The notes under the pieces: model-generated
Told to the model about the DNA's origin: nothing
Database searches by the model: none
The model's input: the letters and a program-made list of their open reading frames with translations, nothing else
Shown: positions 8,273-15,003 of the stretch, piece by piece
Layout: every line of letters starts with the position of its first letter
Numbering within the stretch: the stretch's first letter is position 1
Position numbers and translations under genes: made by a program
Assembly: GCA_963546185.1 (NCBI GenBank)
Contig: CAUULU010000022.1
Span: forward strand, 1 to 15,003
Reading direction: 5' to 3'
DNA length: 15,003 nucleotides
Source: JABCPO02 sp963546185
Lineage (GTDB): Bacteria > Bacillota > Clostridia > TANB77 > CAG-508

Positions 8273-8309
8273 ATATTTTTCTCCTTCTCTTCTTTTATAT
8301 CATACTCAA

Positions 8310-8338
8310 ATTATATTTAATACAAAACCTATAGTCAA
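8310..8338 (-). promoter_or_regulatory. Sigma-A-type promoter of the phosphoglucomutase gene
   Basis: On the minus strand TTGACT (8338-8333), a 17-base spacer and TATAAT (8315-8310), about 40 bases before the ATG. It sits just past the UDPGP gene terminator. Confidence 0.8.
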
Positions 8339-8345
8339 ATACAAC

Positions 8346-8380
8346 AAAAAATAGCCTTAAACAATTATGTTTAAGACTAT
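8346..8380 (-). terminator. Rho-independent terminator of the UDPGP-family gene
   Basis: On the minus strand ATAGTCTTAAACA pairs with TGTTTAAGGCTAT (13 pairs, one G-T) around a TAAT loop, followed by six T residues. It begins eight bases after the stop codon. Confidence 0.92.
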
Positions 8381-8387
8381 CTTATAA

Positions 8388-9356
8388 TTAGATATTATGA
8401 TATTTTTTGTATTTTTCAACTGCTGCAGCAACTGATTCCTTATCTTTAATAGGAGCAAAGTTTGAGTTTTTATCTACCATAAAGATTTTATAATCTTCTA
8501 TGTATTTAAAGAAATCGAATATAAATATTTCTTTCTTTAAAAACTCATACAGTTTTCCCTTTATCTTTTTCTTTTTATAGGCATAATGTATAGGTATATC
8601 CTTATCCATTAATTTTTTTATCATAGACACCGTTAATATTTGCACCATGATATTTGAAAGTCTAAAATATAGTCCTTCATTATCCCGTAGATTTCTTAAA
8701 TTATCTGGGATTTCACTATACTCAAGTACTCCTAATCTACCTGCCTCATCTTTACAAAAAACTCCCACCTTTTCATTGGGTTCTACTTTTTCAACCACTT
8801 TCAAAGTTAAATCAGTATCACAACTTTCTCCTATAAAGTCATAATCCACTAACTTTGCATTTATATTGTCAATATTACTTATTAACAAATGACTTATCTT
8901 TAAGTCATTTATTAATTTCATCACTTTATTCAAAGATCGAATTACATCTCCATGTCCTGCAGAAGCGGGTACATTCTTTCCTCCTATTTTAAGTTCTGTT
9001 CCGTCAAGATCCAATAAATTAAAATTATTTTGCACGAAGAAGTGTATTCTTCCTTTCATTCCAAAATAATCATTTTTTTCAAAAAAACTCTTCGTTTGTT
9101 CAACATTATCTGTTGAACACATAACGAATAAATGAATTTTTTTAGTATCCTGAATTTTTTTTAATTGTATTCCAAAAATACTCTCTCTTAATTCTTCAAC
9201 AAAATATGTACCTTTGGGACCTTCATGTTCTAATCTAGATCCTTGTCCCCCAGATAATAATACTATACCTAATTTTCCTGATTGAACAAGTTCCTTTCCT
9301 TTTTTTTCATTCTTTCCTACTAATTTCATGACTTTTGGTCTTCTTAATGTTTCCAT
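8388..9356 (-). CDS. UDPGP-family UTP-sugar-1-phosphate uridylyltransferase
   Basis: A 322-residue enzyme of the eukaryote-like UDPGP (UDP-glucose/UDP-GlcNAc pyrophosphorylase) family. The nucleotide-binding loop is LLSGGQGSRL (34-42) followed by GPKGT (46-50). Further family signatures are GHGD in the substrate region, LGVLEYSEIP, and FAPIKDKES near the C-terminus. It would make a UDP-sugar from UTP and a sugar-1-phosphate such as the phosphoglucomutase product; the sugar is not certain. It is shorter than typical members because the usual N-terminal extension is nearly absent. AGGAGG RBS at 9365-9370, with its own promoter and terminator. Composition differs from its neighbours: about nine CpG in 969 bases by eye, against about four in the 1681-base phosphoglucomutase gene. 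It also holds the one in-frame CGG (codon 224, 8685-8687) that must be read without a shift. This suggests recent transfer. Confidence 0.85.
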   Translation of the reverse strand: METLRRPKVMKLVGKNEKKGKELVQSGKLGIVLLSGGQGSRLEHEGPKGTYFVEELRESIFGIQLKKIQDTKKIHLFVMCSTDNVEQTKSFFEKNDYFGMKGRIHFFVQNNFNLLDLDGTELKIGGKNVPASAGHGDVIRSLNKVMKLINDLKISHLLISNIDNINAKLVDYDFIGESCDTDLTLKVVEKVEPNEKVGVFCKDEAGRLGVLEYSEIPDNLRNLRDNEGLYFRLSNIMVQILTVSMIKKLMDKDIPIHYAYKKKKIKGKLYEFLKKEIFIFDFFKYIEDYKIFMVDKNSNFAPIKDKESVAAAVEKYKKYHNI

Positions 9357-9420
9357 ATATTTTTCCTCCTAAAATAATTAATTAATTTCTTTAGCATTAT
9401 TCATATTATTGTACATACTT

Positions 9421-9449
9421 ATAATAACATTTTTCCAAATTTATGTCAA
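9421..9449 (-). promoter_or_regulatory. Strong sigma-A promoter of the UDPGP-family gene
   Basis: On the minus strand a perfect -35 TTGACA (9449-9444), a 17-base spacer ending in an extended -10 TGT, and -10 TATTAT (9426-9421). It is the best promoter in the window and gives this gene its own transcript. Confidence 0.9.
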
Positions 9450-9462
9450 CTTTCTATTATTT

Positions 9463-9489
9463 AAAAATACCATATCTTTATATGATATT
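9463..9489 (-). terminator. Rho-independent terminator of the exonuclease-polA unit
   Basis: On the minus strand AATATCATAT pairs with ATATGGTATT (10 pairs, one G-T) around an AAAG loop, followed by T residues. It starts five bases after the polA stop. Confidence 0.78.
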
Positions 9490-9494
9490 TTTTA

Positions 9495-12400
9495 TTATTT
9501 ATCCATAACCTCAGATATTCGTATATCTGCAATGATTGGAACTTGAAGTGTTGCCGCTTGCTCCATCTCTTCTTTTAATATACTCGCTACCTTATCTTGT
9601 ATATTATTATTACATTCTACAATTATTTCATCATGTACTTGTAATAATATTTTAGCATCTAGTTTTTCTTTTTTTATTCTTTCTTCTATTTTTACCATAG
9701 CAATCTTAGTTATATCTGCCGCTGTTCCTTGTATTGGTGCGTTCATTGCTATTCTTTTAGCTTGTTCTCTTATTATATAGTTTTGTGATTTAATATTTGG
9801 TACATATCTTCTTCTTCCAAATTTTGTTTCTACATATCCTTTTTCTACTGCTATATTTTTAGTATTATCCATATATTCTTTTATCTTTGGATATTTTTCT
9901 AAATAATCTTCTATATATTTTTTAGCTTCTTTTACTGTTATTCCAACATTTTCTGAAAGTCCAAAATCACTTATTCCATATATTATTCCAAAATTTACTG
10001 CTTTTGCATATCTTCTATATATATCTGTAACTTCTTCTAGTGGAATATTAAATATTGTACTTGCTGTTGTTCTATGTATATCCTTATTTTCTCTAAATGC
10101 TTGTATCATTTTTTCATCACCGAGACATATCTGCTAAAACTCTAAGTTCTATTTGCGAATAATCTGCACTCACAAAAACATTTCCCTTTTCTGCTTTAAA
10201 ACATTTTCTTATTATTTTACCTTCTTCTTTTCTTGCAGGAATATTTTGCATATTAGGTTCTGTAGAACTTATTCTACCTGTTGCTGTAACTGTTTGATTA
10301 AAATTTGAATGTATTCTATTTGTTTTTTCATTTATTTCATATATAAGTCCGTCTACATATGTGCTTATAAGTTTACTGATTTCTCTATATTCTAAAATAT
10401 ATGATATTATTTCATGTTTATCTTCAAGTTTTTTTAATGTATCTACATCTGTAGAATATCCTGTTTTTGTTTTTCTAATAATTGGTAATCCTAGTTTTTC
10501 AAAAAGTAATACTCCTATCTGTTGTACTGAATTTATATTTATCTCTTCTTCTGAATATTTTTCTATATTCTTTTGTAATTCTTGTTTTCTTTCTTCAAAT
10601 ACTTGTCCTGCTTTAAAAAGTTCTTCTTTGTCTAAATATATTCCATAATATTGCATCTTAGCAAATAATGTAACACATGGAAGTTCAATATCATAATATA
10701 GTTTTTGCATATCTTCAAAATCTATTTTTTCTTTTAAGATATTATATATTATATATACTATATATGGTGACATATTTTTAAAGTTATCAATATCTTGTTT
10801 TTGTTTTTCTATCATATATATATTTGTATATATTTTCTTTAAGTTTTCAATAATAGTAAAATCTTTTTTAGTAAAAACTTCTCTTATTTCTTCTTCTACT
10901 TTAGATTCATTAAAGTTTTCATCACTTTCTCCATTACTTAATATATATGTATTATTTAAAATATATTGAGTAGCTCTTATTATAATATCTTCTATTTCTT
11001 CATCATTCTTCCCTTTTATATTTTTAGAAATATTATTAGATATTATTAGTTTTAATAATTCCTCTTCTGAATGTATATCTTCTAAGTTTTCTAATATATC
11101 CACATTCTTTGTTATTATATTTCTTAATGTTTGAATATCTTTTCTTTGTAGTTTTAAATTTTCATATACTCTTTTTTTAATATTATCTATATAATCAAAA
11201 GTATCTTCTATTTCCTTACTATAGTCTTCTTCTATTTCTCTTAAATATGTTTGTTTTAATCCATATTGTCCGTATCTCACTATTTAAAATATAACTTGCT
11301 ATTTTAGTATCAAATATTAGGTTTTTAAAATCATTTCCTTTTTCTAAACTTTCTACAATACCTTCTTTTATACCATGTGAAACTTTTTCTATTTCTTCAT
11401 TTTCAAATATATCTTTTATTATCCTATTATCAATGCCTAATGTATATATATATCCCTTACTATTATTTTTATCTACAAACATTATAGTTATATTTTCTGA
11501 TATTTCTTTTGTTACTCTATTTTTATACTCTTCTTGTATAATATTTTCTAAAAAGTTTTCTTTTAATATATATTTTTTTATATATTTATCAACTATATCT
11601 TCATTACTATTTTCTTTTTCATCATAATCTTTAATTCCTAGTTTTTCTCTAGAATTATTATATACATAGATTTTATTTTCATATTTATCTATATTTTTTA
11701 TACTTTGTTTTAATTTTTCTAATATTTCTTCTTTTTTTGTCTCATTATATGAATATATTTCTAAATCAAGTATTATATCTTCTTTTATCTTTTTAATCTT
11801 ATCTTCTAATATTTCTTTTTCTTTTTTATTTTCATTTCTACTACTTAAAATGGCATTCTCTTTTTTCTTACTCTTTATATCTGTCTTTAATATATCTTCT
11901 ATAGAATAGTTTTCATTTTCTTCAATCTTATTTGTATCTTCTGCTTTTTTTATTTCAATATCTTTAAATTTATCTAAAAACTTATTAAAACTTATCTTTT
12001 TAAAATATGAGTATGCTTCTTCTGTTCTCCAATCAGTATATTTAATACTATCTATATTTATTCCTAAATCTTTCTCATAATCATATTCAATATCTATTCT
12101 ACCTAAATCTCTAGAAATATATGCCATTTCTTTGTCTTGTATAAGCTTATTTAAAGTTGCTTTTGCAATTTCTTTTCCATCACTATTTTCTATATATTCA
12201 TATATTTTTTCTAGGCTTTCAAATTGTATTATTAGTTTTAATGCAGTCTTTTCTCCAATTCCTTTTACTCCTGGAATATTATCAGATGCATCACCCATAA
12301 GTGCTTTTACTTCTATAAGTTTTTCTGGTGTTAATCCATATTCTTCATTCACCTTATAATTATCATATATTATATATTCTGTTTTCCCCATTATAGTCTT

Positions 12401-12856
12401 AGGATAACGTATGTTTACATTCATATCTACTAACTGAAAATAGTCTCTATCTCCTGTTAATATAATAATCTTATTTCCTTTTTTTCCTTCTTTTTTAGCT
12501 ATTGCTCCTAAAATATCATCTGCCTCTATTCCATCTTTTTGAACTATAGGAATATTCATCATTCTTAATAATTCTTTTATTATAGGGAACTGCATTGTTA
12601 AATCTTCTGGAGTCTTATGTCTTCCTGCTTTGTATTCACTAAATATTTTTGTTCGTTTTTCAGAACTAGAAATATCAAATGCTACAATTATCTTATCTGG
12701 ATTTTCTTCTTCAATAGTTTTAAACATTATTTGAAAAAAACCATATACTGCATTTGTGCTTATACCTGCAGGTGTTTTCATCATTCTTCCCATAGTTGCA
12801 TAAAATGCCCTATTTGCCATACTATTTCCATCTATTAATAATATTTTCTTACTCAT
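9495..12856 (-). CDS. polA: DNA polymerase I, needs two +1 shifts at CGG
   Basis: Family A polymerase for gap filling and RNA-primer removal. With two C skips it is 1119 residues, about 200 longer than usual. The N-terminal 5'-3' exonuclease/flap domain is intact (MSKKILLIDGNSMANRAF, GIEADDILG, MGDASDNIPGVKGIGEKTA). The 3'-5' exonuclease region (about 360-720) is degenerate: DLE remains, but the N-x3-D and later Asp/Tyr motifs are not evident (HGIKEGI), so proofreading is probably absent. Much of the extra length there is Lys/Glu/Asn-rich. Polymerase motifs are A DYSQIELR (Asp898), B K951-x3-FGIIYG, and C HDEI (Asp1075). ATG at 12856 follows GGGGAT, 45 bases after the exonuclease stop. Length check: 3362 minus 2 equals 1120 codons. 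Unshifted translation would lose the polymerase domain. Confidence 0.94.
10119..10125 (-). other. +1 recoding site TCT CGG T (polA, second)
   Basis: TCT-C-GGT: skipping C10122 gives RVLADMS|GDEKMIQAF (Gly912), just after motif A. The unshifted frame is CGG TGA TGA, two stops in a row. Confidence 0.95.
11269..11275 (-). other. +1 recoding site ATA CGG A (polA, first)
   Basis: ATA-C-GGA: skipping C11272 gives YILNSEI|GQYGLKQTYL (Gly529), matching the SYIL-x-Gly region of PolA. Confidence 0.92.
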
Positions 12857-12901
12857 TTTCTTATCCCCTATTATCCTAACCTTATATTATCTTATTTCTA
12901 A

Positions 12902-13480
12902 TTATTCTACACTTAAAAACTCTAAAATTTTACTATTATAGTTATTATCTTTTAACATTTTCACAAAAATTTCCTTACACAAATATGTATCATAATCACT
13001 TCTATGTGTAGAAAGTTCATCTACTTCTATACCATAATATTTTGCTGTTTCATTTAATTTAGGCCACTTATAATTTCCATATTTACCTTCAATCTTTAAG
13101 TTTTCTACATTTTCATTCATTGTACAAAATTTTCTCATATATGGTATATTTAAAAACTGACTATCAAAAGATATATTATGTGCCACAAAATGTTTTACAC
13201 CATTACAAAAATCTTCAAAATCATAATCTTCTTCAAAGTATTTTGAATAATTTCTATCTTTTCTTAATATTGATATATTTTCATCTGTTAATCCATTAAC
13301 TCTTATAGCTCCAAAATTAATTTTTTCACCTGGATTCCTGTAATAATATCTATCAAATCTTTCTATTTCACGTACATTTAAGTTTTCTATATCAACTTCC
13401 AATTTTATAGCAGATATTGAAAGTACAGAACAGTCTTTTATACCATTTGTTTCTAAATCAAATACTATTATTTTTCTCAT
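12902..13480 (-). CDS. DnaQ-like DEDDh 3'-5' exonuclease
   Basis: A 192-residue protein with the DEDDh exonuclease signature: Exo I FDLETNG (Asp8, Glu10), Exo II FVAHNISFD (Asp106), and Exo III HRSDYD (His159-x4-Asp164). It would remove nucleotides from DNA or RNA 3' ends with two metal ions, and might supply proofreading or repair beside a PolA that seems to have lost its own. ATG at 13480 follows GGAAGAG. It ends 45 bases before polA and is probably co-transcribed with it. Frame intact, no CGG codon. Whether its target is DNA or RNA cannot be told. Confidence 0.85.
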   Translation of the reverse strand: MRKIIVFDLETNGIKDCSVLSISAIKLEVDIENLNVREIERFDRYYYRNPGEKINFGAIRVNGLTDENISILRKDRNYSKYFEEDYDFEDFCNGVKHFVAHNISFDSQFLNIPYMRKFCTMNENVENLKIEGKYGNYKWPKLNETAKYYGIEVDELSTHRSDYDTYLCKEIFVKMLKDNNYNSKILEFLSVE

Positions 13481-13566
13481 TAACTCTTCCTTTATTATAT
13501 TTCTTCCTTTAATTTAATACATTTTTAAATTTCAAATTTTATTTAATTTTTATTTAATTTTGTTTT

Positions 13567-14199
13567 TTAATATTTTTCATCAATAATTTTTTTAGCTTTT
13601 TCAACTCCAAACATACACAATGTTCCTATTATATATCCAAAAGTTAAACCAGCTATAATATCACTTAAATAATGTACTCCCATATATATTCTTGTACTTG
13701 CAATAACTATTGAAAATAATACTAATAATGTTACTAAAATATATTTAAGTACTCTATTCATCTCACTTATAATTACAAAATATATAAGTATTGTCATCAT
13801 TGCTGCAACTCCTGTTGAATGGCCACTTGGAAAGCTTTTTCCTGTTTCTACCATTATTTCTGGAAAAGCATTTGGCCTTGGTCTATTAACCAAAAATTTT
13901 ATAACACTCTTAGTCACAACTGCTATTCCCAATGTTATTGGTACTGAAAGTACTACAGCATATCCTGTAATTCTAGCTTTAAACATTGATACATCTTCTT
14001 CTTTATGTAATTTTTTCTTTTTACTTTTCTTCATGTAATATATCATAATTATAATCATTGTTATAATAGTAAAAGCTATTACCCCTTTTTTTCCTCCAAG
14101 TTCTGTTAAAAATTTAACTATTTTAGTATTTTGTTCTGTATGAAATGTTTTTGCAAGTTCTATTATATTATTATCCAATATTTGTATTTTATCTATCAT
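13567..14199 (-). CDS. PAP2-family membrane phosphatase
   Basis: A 210-residue membrane protein with all three PAP2 motifs: K101-x6-RP (KFLVNRPRP), PSGH (124-127) and the TR-x5-H-x3-D block (TRIYMGVHYLSD, His176, Asp180). About five hydrophobic segments are visible (about 38-55, 78-97, 128-144, 150-168, 180-198). Family members remove phosphate from lipids such as undecaprenyl pyrophosphate or phosphatidic acid at the membrane's outer face; the substrate here is unknown. ATG at 14199 lies two bases after the ruvB stop, with AGAAAGGAAA inside the end of ruvB as RBS, so the two are co-transcribed. No CGG codon. Confidence 0.9.
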   Translation of the reverse strand: MIDKIQILDNNIIELAKTFHTEQNTKIVKFLTELGGKKGVIAFTIITMIIIMIYYMKKSKKKKLHKEEDVSMFKARITGYAVVLSVPITLGIAVVTKSVIKFLVNRPRPNAFPEIMVETGKSFPSGHSTGVAAMMTILIYFVIISEMNRVLKYILVTLLVLFSIVIASTRIYMGVHYLSDIIAGLTFGYIIGTLCMFGVEKAKKIIDEKY

Positions 14200-14201
14200 A
14201 A

Positions 14202-15003
14202 TTATTTCCTTTCTATTCCTAAATATTCATAAGCCTTATCTGTTATTATTCTTCCTCTTAATGTTCTACCTATAAACCCTAGCTGTAATAGGTATGGCTC
14301 ATATACATCTTCTATTGTATCTCTTTCTTCTCCGAAGTGTTGTTGCTAAAGCTTCAATTCCAACAGGCCCGCCCCTTATATATATCAATTATTGTATTTA
14401 ATATTTTTCTGTCTATATTATCAAGCCCTATTTTATCTATTTCAAGCTTACCTAATGCTAAGTTTGCTATTTCTTCTGATATATTAGAATTATTTAAAAC
14501 TGTTGCATAATCTGCCACTCTTTTAAGAAGTCTGTTTGCTATTCTAGGTGTCCCTCTAGATCTTCCTGCTATTTCAATCGATGCCTCTTTATCTATTGTA
14601 ACTCCGAAGTATATCTGCACTTCTTCTAATTATCATATCAAGTTCATCTTTAGTATATAATTCTAATTTTTCAATTATTCCGGAATCTATCTCTAAGTGG
14701 ACTTGATAACATTCCTGCTCTTGTTGTAGCTCCTACTAAAGTAAACTTTGGCAAATCTAAACGTATTGATCTTGCACTTGGCCCCTTCCCTATAATTATA
14801 TCTAAACTGTAATCTTCTAAAGCTGGATATAATATTTCTTCAACAGACTTATTCATTCTATGTATTTCGTCTATAAACAGGACATCACCTTCAGAAAGGT
14901 TTGTAAGTATTGCTGCTAAATCCCCCGCCTTTTCTATAGCAGGTCCTGATGTTATTTTTATACTTCCATTCATTTCATTTGCAATTATATTTGAAAGTGT
15001 TGT
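14202..15003 (-). CDS. ruvB: Holliday junction helicase RuvB (5' end outside the window), needs four +1 shifts at CGG
   Basis: AAA+ motor that drives branch migration with RuvA during recombination repair. The window holds the last 265 residues, starting just past the Walker A lysine (TTLSNIIANE). Visible elements are Walker B DEIHRM (45-50), sensor 1 GATTRAG (91-97), arginine finger SPLRDRFG (101-108), sensor 2 RGTPRIANRLL (149-159), and the winged helix GGPVGIEAL, LGEERDTIEDVYEPYL, LGFIGRTLRGR. All four joints fall where E. coli RuvB is contiguous (DRFGI, GPVG, GEERETIED). Length check: 802 minus 4 equals 266 codons. It is followed after two bases by the PAP2 gene. Unshifted translation would stop soon after the arginine finger. 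Confidence 0.96.
14331..14337 (-). other. +1 recoding site CTT CGG A (ruvB, fourth)
   Basis: CTT-C-GGA: skipping C14334 gives ATTL|GEERDTIED, the conserved winged-helix segment. It lies only 12 codons after the third site. Confidence 0.96.
14368..14374 (-). other. +1 recoding site GGG CGG G (ruvB, third)
   Basis: GGG-C-GGG: skipping C14371 gives DIYKG|GPVGIEALA, the invariant RuvB GGPVG. It shows that a G after CGG does not prevent the shift. Confidence 0.95.
14603..14609 (-). other. +1 recoding site CTT CGG A (ruvB, second)
   Basis: CTT-C-GGA: skipping C14606 gives SADIL|GVTIDKEA, the usual RuvB link into the sensor 2 domain. Confidence 0.95.
14679..14685 (-). other. +1 recoding site TTC CGG A (ruvB, first)
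   Basis: TTC-C-GGA: skipping C14682 gives SPLRDRF|GIIEKLELYT, inside the arginine-finger motif. The unshifted frame ends at TGA three codons later. Confidence 0.96.

Noticed and set aside
851..12838. Plus-strand reading frames overlapping the minus-strand genes
   Set aside because: They are low-complexity antisense shadows rich in Phe, Ser, Tyr and Ile, without RBS or family motifs.
1192..14685. Sequencing or assembly indel errors
   Set aside because: Errors usually hit homopolymers and ignore reading phase. These are single extra C residues only in front of in-frame Gly codons, and out-of-frame CGG is never associated with a break. It remains the main alternative until reads are inspected.
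1192..14685. CGG reassigned as a triplet (to Gly, Trp, Gln or other)
   Set aside because: Triplet reassignment would keep the reading frame, but homology continues in the +1 frame after each CGG.
1192..14685. RF2-like stimulatory Shine-Dalgarno sequence upstream of the shift sites
   Set aside because: A GGAG occurs before the first tyrS site because it encodes GDPS, but no comparable element precedes the other sites.
844..15003. The broken genes as ordinary pseudogenes or a decaying region
   Set aside because: Random decay would give mixed insertions, deletions and stops at many sequences. All 19 breaks are the same event at the same codon, the genes are core functions with intact motifs, and no other lesion is present.

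Overview
The window is very AT-rich. It carries purine-rich minus-strand genes with AGGAGG-type ribosome binding sites and sigma-A-like promoters. The gene set (YlbF-family protein, SH3/glucosaminidase autolysin, clostridial-type GT4 glycosyltransferase, PolA with a decayed proofreading site) points to a low-GC Gram-positive bacterium, most likely clostridial. Apart from the 3' end of one plus-strand gene at the left edge, every gene is on the minus strand.

The main observation is a genome-code anomaly. Six of the eleven minus-strand genes (GT4 glycosyltransferase, autolysin, tyrS, phosphoglucomutase, polA, ruvB) look broken into fragments, 19 breaks in all. Every break is at an in-frame CGG codon and is repaired exactly by skipping the C, so that CGG-N is read as GGN (Gly). 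After removing one C per site, all six genes have lengths divisible by three, have no internal stop and match their families across the joints. Examples are RuvB RDRF|G, KG|GPVG and TL|GEERDTIED, TyrS GDPS|G, and PolA DMS|GDE. I found 20 in-frame CGG codons: 19 need the +1 shift, and one, in a compositionally distinct UDP-sugar pyrophosphorylase gene, is read in frame. Seven CGG trinucleotides out of frame cause no shift. CGT, CGA, AGA and AGG serve as ordinary Arg codons. This looks like genome-wide +1 recoding (or quadruplet decoding) at an otherwise unassigned CGG codon, and I know of no such description in bacteria.

Layout from right to left, following transcription: ruvB (5' end outside the window) and a PAP2 phosphatase, nearly abutting; a DEDDh exonuclease and polA, ending at a terminator; a monocistronic UDPGP-family nucleotidyltransferase with its own strong promoter and terminator; a phosphoglucomutase with its own promoter; a 452-base intergenic region holding tandem DnaA boxes and a terminator; a zinc-ribbon protein, tyrS and the autolysin in a tight operon, ending at a terminator; the GT4 glycosyltransferase; a YlbF-family protein; then a convergent terminator facing the plus-strand fragment. 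Phosphoglucomutase (Glc-1-P), the UDPGP enzyme (UDP-sugar) and the glycosyltransferase could form a sugar-nucleotide route. ruvB, the exonuclease and polA form a DNA repair group. No rRNA, tRNA, CRISPR array or insertion sequence is visible.
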